Source: UBA7236 sp044227505 (lineage in GTDB: Bacteria; Bacteroidota; Bacteroidia; Chitinophagales; BACL12). From it: 64,000 nt of DNA. Under the pieces are notes generated by a model that searched no databases, had not been told where the DNA came from, and saw nothing but the letters and a program-made list of their open reading frames with translations. The DNA lies in contig JBGAWP010000013.1 of assembly GCA_044227505.1 (NCBI GenBank), forward strand, positions 1-64,000, written 5' to 3'. Each line of letters opens with the position of its first letter. The stretch's first letter is position 1. Of the stretch, positions 52,243 to 61,556 are shown piece after piece. Position numbers and translations under genes: made by a program.

Positions 52243-53700
52243 TCACCAACTGCTTCCACCGCCTCCGCCGCCGGAACTGCCTCCGCCAAAACTTCCACCT
52301 CCACCACCTCCTGAACTTCCGCTTCCGGATGAACTTGAGCGAGTTCGCCTAGCTATTGTGTAGGTGCTCACAGTGGTGTAATTACACGAAGAACATTTGT
52401 ATGTTTTTTGCCCGGTTCCGGTTGAATCGTAGGTTGGAGAAATAAGGGTCTCATTTTTTGTCATGAGATAGGCCTTCGCTGTACATTTCGGACAAGCGCT
52501 GTATTTACTGAAATAATTTTCGTAACGGAAAATTTTTATTTCATTCGTAATCGGGTGTTTCCAGACATCATAATCAACTGATCTTAATTTTTCTTCGGTT
52601 AACTGAAAGGCCTTTAAAAAACTATCATCTGCAATTTCATTTAATTTATTGAGATTAGCCGTGCCATCAGCGCTTAATGGTGGGGTGTTGCGCAGTTCAT
52701 TCATTCTTTTACGGTTGAACAAACTATAAAAAATAAAAGGCAAAGGAAAAAGGATAGTACTCGCCAGCCATCCCTTACTGTGCGATTTTGCAAGCAGGTT
52801 ATAAGTTTCCTGTGGTAATTTATTCGCAGTTTCTTTGAAGATATATTTATTTATACGGAATCGTTTTTCTACTAAAAGCACCATAATGAATCCATAAATA
52901 AATAAACCCGCTTCAAATATTCTCACTGAGCCCATAAGTTCCTGCCAGGTTAAAAACGCTGCCGGAATTCCTAAATTCATTGCCACGAATTTGGTTTTCA
53001 TGTAAGCTTCATTAGTATTGTTTTTTACGTAGGCAGGTGCAGTTTTTAAATTCTTTTTTCTGTTCGCAAAGGTTCCGATTGCAGTTAACATATATCCCAG
53101 GCCGAATATTATAAGGCCAATAATACTGGAGTCTTCACGCCACCAAGGTTTATATCCATATTCATTTAAACTCTCCGCTAAAACATCTTCGCGATAGATA
53201 GGATCCTGCAATATTTTAATTACTTCATTTACACCAGCTATTACACAATCGTCGAACCGACCTTCCTTTGCCAAAGGCACCATATATACTTCCTGAATTC
53301 GTTTACAAACGGCATCGGTGAGAATACCTTCCAATCCATAACCAACTTCAAATTCCATCCTTCGCTGATCCATTACAAGTAATATCAACAGACCGTTATT
53401 ATTTTCCTTTTGCCCTATTCCCCAATATCTGAATAATTGAGTTCTGAAATCACCCGGAACCTGATCGCCAATAGAATTTACCACTACAACAGCAACCTGT
53501 GCAGTTGTGGAATCTTCCAATGCCAGCAATAATTGATTAATGGAGGATACGGCACTTTCACTTAATACGTGATCAGGATTGCTGACAAGTCCTCCGTAAC
53601 CGGTCTTTGGATTTGGAATGGTTTCAACAGTATAAGCTGTTTGCCCAAATAAATTAAATGTAAAAAATAGCAGAAACAGGGATATCGTGCTCCTTATCAT
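52243..53700 (-). CDS. TPM-domain membrane protein with zinc ribbon and Gly/Ser tail
   Basis: 485 residues. Signal peptide (LFLLFFTFNLFGQ), then an extracytoplasmic TPM domain (about 25-165: GGLVSNPDHVLSESAVSSIN, MDQRRMEFEVGYGLEGIL). Several membrane helices follow (about 195-330), then a cytoplasmic CPKC...CSSC zinc ribbon (about 415-450) and a Gly/Ser tail ending SSW. TPM proteins occur with membrane quality-control and photosystem repair factors; the activity is unclear. The low-complexity tail is common in this family. Confidence 0.88.
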   Translation of the reverse strand: MIRSTISLFLLFFTFNLFGQTAYTVETIPNPKTGYGGLVSNPDHVLSESAVSSINQLLLALEDSTTAQVAVVVVNSIGDQVPGDFRTQLFRYWGIGQKENNNGLLILLVMDQRRMEFEVGYGLEGILTDAVCKRIQEVYMVPLAKEGRFDDCVIAGVNEVIKILQDPIYREDVLAESLNEYGYKPWWREDSSIIGLIIFGLGYMLTAIGTFANRKKNLKTAPAYVKNNTNEAYMKTKFVAMNLGIPAAFLTWQELMGSVRIFEAGLFIYGFIMVLLVEKRFRINKYIFKETANKLPQETYNLLAKSHSKGWLASTILFPLPFIFYSLFNRKRMNELRNTPPLSADGTANLNKLNEIADDSFLKAFQLTEEKLRSVDYDVWKHPITNEIKIFRYENYFSKYSACPKCTAKAYLMTKNETLISPTYDSTGTGQKTYKCSSCNYTTVSTYTIARRTRSSSSGSGSSGGGGGGSFGGGSSGGGGGGSSW

Positions 53701-53735
53701 TGTGTTGATTTAAGGGCTTTAAAATACGATTTTTT

Positions 53736-55322
53736 TTATTCCTGTACTACATCCACTTTTATTCTTACATCCTGATTGGCCAAAATCCATAATGTGTAGA
53801 ATACTAATTTTGTTCTTTCTGCCAATAATTCGAAATTGATCTTTTCGATATCGTCGGTTGGTTTATGGTAGTCGGCATGTGTGCCATTAAAATAAAAAAT
53901 TACAGGGACATTATTTTTTGCAAAGTTGTAATGGTCGCTCCTGTAATAAAAACGATTTGGGTCTTCAGTATTGTTATATGTGTAATCTAAAGTAAGATTT
54001 GTATATGTTTTTGCAACCGCTTCATTAATGCTGTGTAAAGCAGTGCTCAAAAAATCGGATCCTATTATATATATATAATTGGAATCATTTTTATGTTTTT
54101 CATCTACGCGTCCAATCATATCAATATTTAGGTTTGCCACGGTATTCTCCATCGGAAATACCGGATTTTCTGCATAGGCCTTCGAACCCAACAATCCTTT
54201 TTCCTCTCCGGAAAATGCAACGAATAAAATACTTCTGCGCGGACCTTCATCGTTTATTTTTGCCATCATCATTGCTTCTGCAATTTCCATTATACCCACT
54301 GTTCCTGAGCCGTCATCATCTGCGCCATTATAAATAATATCACCTTGTTTTCCTAAATGGTCGTAGTGTGCAGAAATCACCAATACATCTTCCTTGAGAT
54401 CGGTTCCTTCAATATATCCGATAACATTATCAGCAAAAACCACCCGTTCCCCTTTAACAAGATTTATTACCAGAGTTGTATTATAACTAAACCTTTCAGT
54501 TTGACCGCTAACATTTATTTTATCTATGGATTTTTGTAAAAATTTCTTTTTCTTCCCCAATAATTTTTCTGCCATTACCTGCGAAATAAAAAGATTATTT
54601 ACATAGTCAGCCTGTTTATATTCTGATTTCAATTTCAGTAGACTCCCCTCCAGAAAATTTCGCCATTGAGGATCGGCAACAACTTCTGCAAAATTGGGAT
54701 CTATCATTAAAATACATTTTGCTCCGTGTTTTGTTGCAGCATTCACTTTTTTTCTCCAGTCTTTTGTCCAGGAGGAAAGAGTATCTGATCCTGTTATCAA
54801 CGACTTGCCATTATAAAAAGGTTCGCCGTAGGCAACTAAAATTATTTTATCCTTTACATTAAAATCTTTATAATCACTGTAAAGCGAATCGTCAATACCA
54901 TATCCTAAAAAAACAATTTCATTTGCAGTAAACGACAAAGAATTATTTGAAGTGACATAACCATAAAAATCATTCATTAATCCGAATAAATTATTTTTAT
55001 CGGCGATAGTTGATGTTTCCCAGCCATATTCCATCAAAGGATAATCCTGAAAGTATCCTCCAATTTTTTTGAGCGGTGGTATGCCTGATTTTTGTAATTG
55101 ACCGGAAATATATTCTGCGGCCATTACTAATCCTTTTGTGCCTGTTTCTCTTCCTTCAAAATAGTCGCCGGCTAAAACGGTAAGGTGTTCGCGCAACTCT
55201 GAGGAAGTAATGGTATTTGCATATTTAATTCCAAGATCCTCTGTTTGAGCAGAAATGTTTGTTATATAAAAAATGTAAGAGATAAATAATACAGAAATAC
55301 TTTTCATAAATTGAGTTATCAC
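53736..55322 (-). CDS. Secreted M28-family metallopeptidase
   Basis: 528 residues with a signal peptide (ISVLFISYIFYITNISAQ). Aminopeptidase-type zinc sites are present: SAHYDHLG, NGADDDGSGTVG (bridging Asp), FSGEEKGLLGS (catalytic Glu pair) and LNIDMIGR, plus the final His in NVPVIFYFNGTHADYHKP. A PA-type insert precedes the catalytic domain. It is predicted to be periplasmic or exported, trimming peptides. The start ATG overlaps the rpiB stop by four bases; an internal Met five codons later is equally good for secretion. Confidence 0.9.
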   Translation of the reverse strand: MITQFMKSISVLFISYIFYITNISAQTEDLGIKYANTITSSELREHLTVLAGDYFEGRETGTKGLVMAAEYISGQLQKSGIPPLKKIGGYFQDYPLMEYGWETSTIADKNNLFGLMNDFYGYVTSNNSLSFTANEIVFLGYGIDDSLYSDYKDFNVKDKIILVAYGEPFYNGKSLITGSDTLSSWTKDWRKKVNAATKHGAKCILMIDPNFAEVVADPQWRNFLEGSLLKLKSEYKQADYVNNLFISQVMAEKLLGKKKKFLQKSIDKINVSGQTERFSYNTTLVINLVKGERVVFADNVIGYIEGTDLKEDVLVISAHYDHLGKQGDIIYNGADDDGSGTVGIMEIAEAMMMAKINDEGPRRSILFVAFSGEEKGLLGSKAYAENPVFPMENTVANLNIDMIGRVDEKHKNDSNYIYIIGSDFLSTALHSINEAVAKTYTNLTLDYTYNNTEDPNRFYYRSDHYNFAKNNVPVIFYFNGTHADYHKPTDDIEKINFELLAERTKLVFYTLWILANQDVRIKVDVVQE

Positions 55323-55759
55323 AGATCAGAAATTTTATCCACCCTTTTTTGATGTCTTCCGCCTTCAAATTCAGTGGTGAGAAAAACAGCAATGAATTGA
55401 ATTGCTTCCTCAAGCGAAATAAATCTCGCAGGGATACAAATTACATTAGCGTTATTATGTTGTCTTGCCAGTGCAGAAACATCTGCTCGCCAAACCATAG
55501 CAGCTCTGATCTTTGCATGTTTATTTGCCGTGATGCACACCCCATTCCCGCTTCCGCAAATAACGATGCCCATATCTGATTCTCCTGCTTCAATACTTTT
55601 TGCCAGCGGATGAACAAAATCAGGATAATCAACAGAATCGAGCGAATGCGTTCCGAAATCGACAACGCGATAACCCTGTGCATTTAAATAATTGATAACA
55701 GCTTCCTTATACGGAAATCCTGCATGGTCGCAGCCTATTGCGATGATATTTGGTTGCAT
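55319..55759 (-). CDS. rpiB: Ribose-5-phosphate isomerase B
   Basis: 146 residues, full length for RpiB/LacAB. Motifs: IGCDHAGFPYKEAV, FGTHSLDSVDYPDF, ICGSGNGVCITANKH (active-site loop) and HNNANVICIPARF. It interconverts ribose-5-phosphate and ribulose-5-phosphate in the cytoplasm. Overlaps the M28 peptidase gene by four bases. A -7 promoter element lies directly before the ATG. Confidence 0.95.
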   Translation of the reverse strand: MQPNIIAIGCDHAGFPYKEAVINYLNAQGYRVVDFGTHSLDSVDYPDFVHPLAKSIEAGESDMGIVICGSGNGVCITANKHAKIRAAMVWRADVSALARQHNNANVICIPARFISLEEAIQFIAVFLTTEFEGGRHQKRVDKISDL

Positions 55760-55763
55760 ACAA

Positions 55764-55771
55764 CAAAGTTA
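55764..55771 (-). promoter_or_regulatory. -7 promoter element of rpiB
   Basis: On the minus strand this reads TAACTTTG, an exact TAnnTTTG match ending five bases before the rpiB ATG. Transcription would start at or next to the start codon, giving a leaderless mRNA. Confidence 0.55.
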
Positions 55772-55847
55772 ACAGAAGAATCGAAAAAAATGAATATGCT
55801 TAATACACATTAACGAATATCCTCTAAAATAATACGGGGAAAAATAA

Positions 55848-56675
55848 TTAAGCGTTATCGAGTGCTTTTTTCCTTTTTCTTTCCACTATCATTACTACTA
55901 CTATACTCACTTCGTATAATACCCAAAGTGGAGTGGCAACTAAAAACAAACTGAATGCATCACCCGACGGGGTAATGATTGCTGCAAGCACAAGAGAAAT
56001 GATGAAGGCATATTTTCGGTTATTCGCCAAAAATTCTCTTCCGAGTAATCCCAATTTCGCAAGAAAATAGGCTATCATCGGAATTTCGAAAATTAATCCG
56101 GTCCAAAGTATCATTCCTGTTAATATTCCCAGATAGGAATCGAAAGTAAATTGATTTTCTATTTGATCGCTCAAGGTAAACGTTGCAAGAAAGTTGATAG
56201 AAAAGGGTGCCAATAAAAAATATCCAAAAAACGCACCGATATAAAATAATAGTGTTGCAATAAATACTGCACCGCCTAAATTCATTTTTTCATGACTTAA
56301 TAAAGCAGGTTTTACGAATCGCCATATTTCCCATAAAATATAAGGGAAAGCGAATATCACCCCTCCCATAAAAGCAATTTTTATATATAAAAAGAAGGGT
56401 GACGATAAGTTCAGGTAAAATAATTTATAATCCAATGTAGTGTAACACAATCCATCAATATTAAATCTGTCACCCAGATCACAAAATATTCTGTACGTGA
56501 TAAAATCAGGATTTTTTGGCGCAAGAATAATTTTATCAAAAATAAATTCCGGATAAATTAAGAAACCAATTGATAACAGCACGATCACAACAACTATACG
56601 AACTATATGCCACCGGAGATCCTCCAGGTGTTCCATAAACGACATCTCGTCTTTCTTAACTTTAATAGCGGCCAT
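55848..56675 (-). CDS. tatC: Sec-independent protein translocase subunit TatC
   Basis: 275 residues, six membrane helices. Family motifs: the N-terminal FMEHLEDLRWHIVR, FAFPYILWEIWRFVKPAL, and SLVLAAIITPSGDAFSLF near the last helices. TatC recognises twin-arginine signals and forms the translocon with TatA, which is not in the window. A possible client (the amine oxidase at 50615) is encoded 4 kb away. Confidence 0.96.
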   Translation of the reverse strand: MAAIKVKKDEMSFMEHLEDLRWHIVRIVVVIVLLSIGFLIYPEFIFDKIILAPKNPDFITYRIFCDLGDRFNIDGLCYTTLDYKLFYLNLSSPFFLYIKIAFMGGVIFAFPYILWEIWRFVKPALLSHEKMNLGGAVFIATLLFYIGAFFGYFLLAPFSINFLATFTLSDQIENQFTFDSYLGILTGMILWTGLIFEIPMIAYFLAKLGLLGREFLANNRKYAFIISLVLAAIITPSGDAFSLFLVATPLWVLYEVSIVVVMIVERKRKKALDNA

Positions 56676-56715
56676 TCAAATATCGGAGATGAGCGTTAAA
56701 TTAATATAGAATAAA

Positions 56716-57717
56716 TTATTTACTGTTGATCAGATTATACAAGGCATCCAGATTCGGGCTCAAAATAATTTCTGTGCGGCGATTTTTTGCTTTTCCCTCC
56801 GTTGTTGAATTATCAGCAACCGGAAAAAATTCTCCGCGACCTTCTGCAATTACCCTCTTTGCATCAAGACCATTTTCCGTTGTGAGTATTTTAACAATGC
56901 TTGTTGCACGCAATACACTCAGGTCCCAGTTGTCCTTCGGAAAATTTGCACTCTTCATCGGAACATTGTCGGTATGTCCTTCAATTTCGATAGAAATATC
57001 GCCATTTGCTTTTAGCACATCTGCTAATTTTTTAAGAGCATCTTTTCCCTTCGGGTCAACAACAGTACTTCCTGATGCAAATAATAATTTTTCGCTAAGG
57101 GAAACATATACTTTACCGTTTTTGCGTTCCACGGTAAGATCGCTGGAACTAAATCCCGCCAATGCTTTATCGATAGTGTTTTTCAGATCCGTAACAGTTT
57201 GTTCCTGTTTATTTAAAATATCTTCCAACTCTTTTACCCTTTTAGATCTTGCATCCAGATCAGTAGTTAATTGTTCTATGCTTTTTTGTTGGTCGGATAA
57301 GGTTTTTTCTTTGTTGTTCAATTCCTTTTCTTTTGCGATCAATTCATCACTTTTTTGTTGGAGGTCTTCGCGCAATTCCTGATTTTCGGAAGAAGAAAGT
57401 GCCAATAACTGATTTATACGGTTATTCAATTGGTCTTCGATCTGACGTAATTGTTCGTTCGCTTTCACCATATTGTCGTAACGCGAATGCACATCAATGG
57501 AATCTTTTTGCATGAATTTGATCTGTGCTTCATAGTTTTTTACCATTTTGGTAAGTTCAGCATTTTCAGCAGATTTAGCGCGCAACTGACTGTGCAATAC
57601 TGCTGTATCCTGATAACATTTATCGCGTGCGGCAACAGCGTCCTGGAATTTTATTGCCGGCACACAGGATGAAAGATAAAAAGCAGCAGCTATAAGTATG
57701 ATCGAAAGTTGTTTCAT
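56716..57717 (-). CDS. OmpA-family lipoprotein with coiled coil
   Basis: 333 residues. Lipoprotein signal (FYLSSC, Cys17), a long coiled coil (about 30-190, heptad-rich, for example KEKELNNKEKTLSDQQKSI), then an OmpA C-terminal domain (about 215-325) with IEIEGHTDNVPMKS and the NRRTEI peptidoglycan motif. It probably bridges outer membrane and cell wall, like Pal or MotB-type spacers. It lies 40 bases before tatC and 59 bases after the HerA-like gene, same strand. Confidence 0.9.
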   Translation of the reverse strand: MKQLSIILIAAAFYLSSCVPAIKFQDAVAARDKCYQDTAVLHSQLRAKSAENAELTKMVKNYEAQIKFMQKDSIDVHSRYDNMVKANEQLRQIEDQLNNRINQLLALSSSENQELREDLQQKSDELIAKEKELNNKEKTLSDQQKSIEQLTTDLDARSKRVKELEDILNKQEQTVTDLKNTIDKALAGFSSSDLTVERKNGKVYVSLSEKLLFASGSTVVDPKGKDALKKLADVLKANGDISIEIEGHTDNVPMKSANFPKDNWDLSVLRATSIVKILTTENGLDAKRVIAEGRGEFFPVADNSTTEGKAKNRRTEIILSPNLDALYNLINSK

Positions 57718-57776
57718 AGTTTTATTTTTTGTTTTGCAAAATAATTTCTTTTTATTGAATATTTTAAACCTTGTTA

Positions 57777-59321
57777 TTAACGTCTCTTTAATAAACCGAG
57801 TATTCCACGCTCCAATACGTTTATCACAGTTCTGGTGATCTGATGTTGGGTTGTTTTATCTATGAGTGGGGGTTGCTTCTTTTCCTTCACTTTTCGTTCT
57901 CGCTCCTCCTGTTTAATTTTTTTCTCCTCTTCTTTCAGCTGTTTTTCTTTTTCGGCAAGTTTTTCACTCTCCGCTAATTTTTTGCTCAACAATTCATGAG
58001 CACTTTCCCGATCTATTGATTCATTATATTTTTTAACTAAACTAGAACTTCCGATTATGGAGTGCATTTCCTCGGGTGACAGTATATCCATACGCGATTG
58101 CGGCGCTACTAATAAAGTGTGCGCCAAAGGGGCAGGAGAACCTTTCTCGTTCAGGGCTGTAATTAATGCCTCTCCAATTCCGAGGTTCGTGAGTAATTCT
58201 TCGGTTTTATAAAACTCGGTTAACGGATAATTTTCAGCAGTAAGTTTAATCGCTTTTCTGTCGTTTGCAGTGAAGGCCCGCAATGCATGCTGAATTTTTA
58301 ATCCGAGTTGTGATAATACTTCTGCGGGAATATCTGTTGGCAATTGGGTGCAGAAAAATATTCCAACTCCTTTGGATCTTATTAATTTAATTATGGTTTG
58401 AATTTGCTCCAGCAAATTTTTGCTGGCCTCATTAAAGATCAGATGTGCTTCGTCAATTATAATTACCAATTTAGGATCTTCCTTATCTCCAATTTCCGGA
58501 AAAGTATTATATACTTCAGCAAGCAGACACAACATAAAAGTGGAAAATAATTTCGGTTTGCTCTGAATATCCGTAAGACGCAAAATATTGATGTATGCTT
58601 GTCCTCTATCATTTATTCTGCAAAGATCATCCACCTCAAAACTTTTTTCTCCGAAAAAAAGATCTGCACCTTGTTCTTCGATCTCGATCACCTTACGCAA
58701 AATTGTTCCTGCGCTTGAGGTGCTTATTGTTCCATATTCTGATTCTATCTCTTTTTTACCTTCATTGGTGAGATAATTAAGGGTTTTCCTGAAATCTTTC
58801 AGATCTAAAAGAGGCAATTTCTTATCATCACAATATTTAAATACGAGAGAAACTACTCCTACCTGAATATCGTTTAATTCTAAAATTTTAGAAAATAATA
58901 CAGGACCGAATTCAGAAATTGTTGCGCGTAAACGAACACCAGTTTCATTGCTGATGCTCATTAACTCAACCGGATATCCCTTTGCCTTCCAATCTTTGCC
59001 GATCTTCTGCATGCGCTCGTCAATTTTTGGATTTGGAGTTCCTTCCATTGCTATTCCGCTCACATCTCCTTTTATATCCATTATAAGTACAGCAACTCCA
59101 TTATCACTAAGTTGCTCAACAATTCCCTGAAGCGTCTTCGTTTTACCGGTTCCTGTGGCTCCAGCAACAAGACCATGCCTGTTCATCATGCGCAATGGCA
59201 CTTTTACCAAAGTTTCCGGAATGGGTAGATGCTCGTAAATAGCAGTCCCGAGAACTATTGATGTTCCCTGAAAATTATAGCCGTTAAGGATGCTTTGTTT
59301 AAATTCTTCTGTCCTATCCAC
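57777..59321 (-). CDS. HerA-like / DUF853 helicase ATPase
   Basis: 514 residues of the bacterial YjgR (DUF853) group. Walker A GATGTGKTKTLQ near residue 54, Walker B LVIIIDEAHLIF near 290, followed by RSKGVGIFFCTQ. The C-terminal about 60 residues are a charged helix (KEKQLKEEEKKIKQEERER). HerA homologues are hexameric DNA translocases; YjgR is uncharacterised. It is divergent from radA with 95 bases between. Confidence 0.9.
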   Translation of the reverse strand: MDRTEEFKQSILNGYNFQGTSIVLGTAIYEHLPIPETLVKVPLRMMNRHGLVAGATGTGKTKTLQGIVEQLSDNGVAVLIMDIKGDVSGIAMEGTPNPKIDERMQKIGKDWKAKGYPVELMSISNETGVRLRATISEFGPVLFSKILELNDIQVGVVSLVFKYCDDKKLPLLDLKDFRKTLNYLTNEGKKEIESEYGTISTSSAGTILRKVIEIEEQGADLFFGEKSFEVDDLCRINDRGQAYINILRLTDIQSKPKLFSTFMLCLLAEVYNTFPEIGDKEDPKLVIIIDEAHLIFNEASKNLLEQIQTIIKLIRSKGVGIFFCTQLPTDIPAEVLSQLGLKIQHALRAFTANDRKAIKLTAENYPLTEFYKTEELLTNLGIGEALITALNEKGSPAPLAHTLLVAPQSRMDILSPEEMHSIIGSSSLVKKYNESIDRESAHELLSKKLAESEKLAEKEKQLKEEEKKIKQEERERKVKEKKQPPLIDKTTQHQITRTVINVLERGILGLLKRR

Positions 59322-59416
59322 GAAAAAAATGATTTAATTTGCCCTGTTCATCACAGAATGGGCAAAGATACATGTTATAATTTGTGCAAAAAGCTCTTAA
59401 AAACAATAAATAAAGT

Positions 59417-60790
59417 ATGGCAGCTAAATCAAAAACAGCCTTTTTTTGTCAGCAATGCGGGTTCGAATCGCCAAAATGGCAAGGGAAATGCCCCAGTTGC
59501 AACCAATGGAACACTTTTGTAGAGGAAGTAGTGGAACGTTCAGAGCCGAAAGAGATCTGGAAGGAGGAGAAACCCGATAAAAGAGGGAATAAACCCATTT
59601 TGCTGGATGAAATTGCTGCAGGTGATGTGCAGAGAATAGTTACTATTGACCTGGAATTAAACATAACACTCGGTGGCGGAATAGTGCCCGGAAGTTTGGT
59701 TTTGGTTGGAGGAGAACCGGGAATAGGAAAATCTACATTATTGCTGCAACTCGCTTTAGAGCTTCGCAAAATAAAAGTGTTATATGTGAGTGGTGAAGAA
59801 AGTGAACAACAAATTAAAATGCGTGCTGAGCGATTAAAAGGAAAAAATCCGGAATTATTTATTTCCACCGAAGTTTCCATCGGCAAATTATTTACCCAAA
59901 TAAAAAATCTGGAACCGGGTTTAGTAATAATTGATTCCATTCAAACTTTAATTTCTGATTTTGTGGATGCAACTGCAGGTAGTATTGCACAAATAAAAGA
60001 ATGTGCAGGTCAATTACAACGTTATGCAAAAGAAAGTAATGTTCCTGTTTTTATTATCGGGCATATCAATAAGGAAGGATATATTGCAGGACCAAAAATA
60101 TTGGAGCACATGGTGGATTCTGTTTTGCAATTTGAGGGAGATAGAAATTATACACACAGAATTTTACGCACGATTAAAAATCGATTTGGTTCCACCAGTG
60201 AAATTGGAATTTATAAAATGGAAGGAGATGGATTAAAACAAGTAAATAATCCAAGTGAATTATTAATTACCGAAAAGGATGAACCATTAAGTGGTGTTGC
60301 TATTGCAGCGACCATGGAAGGCATGCGACCCATGTTAATTGAAGTACAGGCTTTGGTGAGTCCGGCAGTATATGGAAATCCGCAAAGAACAGCAACAGGA
60401 TTTGATCTGCGCAGGATGAGTATGTTACTTGCAGTTTTAGAAAAAAGGGGAGGATTTGCCTTCGGAAATAAAGATGTGTTTTTAAATATTGCGGGAGGAT
60501 TAAGAGTGGAAGATCCTGCAATTGATCTGAGTATTGCATGTGCATTATTATCATCGATAGAGGATACCTATATGCCGATGAATATTTGTTTTGCTGCAGA
60601 AATAGGATTAAGCGGAGAACTGCGTGGTGTAAGCAGAATTGAACAACGTATCATGGAAGCCGAAAAATTAGGTTTTGAAATCATTTATATCTCCAAACAC
60701 AATATGAAATCGCTAAATATTAAAAAATATAATATTGAGGTGAGGAGTGCGGGGAAGATGGAGGAGGTGTATCAAAGACTTTTTGTTTAA
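59417..60790 (+). CDS. radA: DNA repair protein RadA
   Basis: 457 residues. N-terminal C4 zinc finger (CQQCGFESPKWQGKCPSC, residues 11-28), RecA-like ATPase core with Walker A GEPGIGKSTLLLQ near 100 and the RadA-specific KNRFGSTSEIG, then a Lon-protease-like C-terminal domain (RVEDPAIDLSIACALLSS). RadA drives branch migration in homologous recombination. Its stop codon is immediately followed by TTGACAA heptamers. Confidence 0.97.
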   Translation: MAAKSKTAFFCQQCGFESPKWQGKCPSCNQWNTFVEEVVERSEPKEIWKEEKPDKRGNKPILLDEIAAGDVQRIVTIDLELNITLGGGIVPGSLVLVGGEPGIGKSTLLLQLALELRKIKVLYVSGEESEQQIKMRAERLKGKNPELFISTEVSIGKLFTQIKNLEPGLVIIDSIQTLISDFVDATAGSIAQIKECAGQLQRYAKESNVPVFIIGHINKEGYIAGPKILEHMVDSVLQFEGDRNYTHRILRTIKNRFGSTSEIGIYKMEGDGLKQVNNPSELLITEKDEPLSGVAIAATMEGMRPMLIEVQALVSPAVYGNPQRTATGFDLRRMSMLLAVLEKRGGFAFGNKDVFLNIAGGLRVEDPAIDLSIACALLSSIEDTYMPMNICFAAEIGLSGELRGVSRIEQRIMEAEKLGFEIIYISKHNMKSLNIKKYNIEVRSAGKMEEVYQRLFV

Positions 60791-60898
60791 TTGACAATTG
60801 ATAATTGACAATTTTTGCGATTTTCGTCGGTTTGGAATTAAGATTTCTATTTGTAAGTCAGTGCTAATTCTCAACTCTCCATTCTCAACTTTCAATTC
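60791..60898. repeat. Two heptamer arrays between radA and the lipocalin gene
   Basis: 60791-60811 reads TTGACAA, TTGATAA, TTGACAA directly after the radA stop. 60868-60898 reads TTCTCAA, CTCTCCA, TTCTCAA, CTTTCAA plus TTC. Both keep a 7-bp register. A long open frame across them is not credible coding. Confidence 0.85.
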
Positions 60899-60968
60899 AA
60901 AAGAAACTTTTAAACTTTATCCTCGTAATATTGTTTATAGTTTAATGAATAATTTAACATTTATACGA

Positions 60969-61496
60969 ATGTTGAAGGTAAAGGGTTTTTTAATCACTTT
61001 ATTTTCAATTTTAGCATATACAAATATGTCAGCACAAACAATGCAAACAGTTCCAAATGTGGATCTTGCAAAATACGCAGGAAAATGGTACGAAATAGCT
61101 TCTTTCCCACAGCGTTTTCAAAAGGGATGCCATTGCACTACCGCCGAATATACTCCCACCGATAAGGGATATATTATTGTTGAAAACAGATGTAATAAGG
61201 ATAGTGTAAATGGAACACTATCGTATATAAAGGGCAAGGCCTTTGTTGATAAAAATTCAGGAAATGCAAAATTAAAAGTGCAATTTTTCTGGCCTTTTAA
61301 AGGCAAATATTGGATAATTGATCTTGCTGATGATTATAGTTATGCTGTAGTGAGTCATCCGAATAGAAAATATTTGTGGATCTTATCGCGGACACCTCAA
61401 TTAAATGAAAAGGTATATCAGGATATTTTAGTTAGAGCTAAGGAAAAAGGTTTAGATGTAAATAAGCTCAAGATCACGGAACAGAAATGTAATTAA
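60969..61496 (+). CDS. Secreted lipocalin (Blc-like)
   Basis: About 175 residues from the ATG at 60969 (MLKVKGFLITLFSILAYTNM, cut after SAQ); an ATG at 60945 is also possible. Bacterial lipocalin marks: VDLAKYAGKWYEIASFPQRFQKGC (the GxW motif and Blc signature), CHCTTAEYTPTD, and the C-terminal DYSYAVVSHPNRKYLWILSRTPQL. Unlike E. coli Blc there is no lipobox, so the protein is soluble in the periplasm or exported. It binds a small hydrophobic ligand, probably a lysolipid or fatty acid by family. Confidence 0.9.
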   Translation: MLKVKGFLITLFSILAYTNMSAQTMQTVPNVDLAKYAGKWYEIASFPQRFQKGCHCTTAEYTPTDKGYIIVENRCNKDSVNGTLSYIKGKAFVDKNSGNAKLKVQFFWPFKGKYWIIDLADDYSYAVVSHPNRKYLWILSRTPQLNEKVYQDILVRAKEKGLDVNKLKITEQKCN

Positions 61497-61556
61497 TGGA
61501 ATATAGAATTTGTGGATAGAGATTTTTAATTATTTATAAAGCCTATTCAAATCAAA

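Noticed and set aside
60798..60944. Long N-terminal extension of the lipocalin frame
   Set aside because: It runs across two heptamer arrays and lies before a clear signal peptide that starts at 60945 or 60969.
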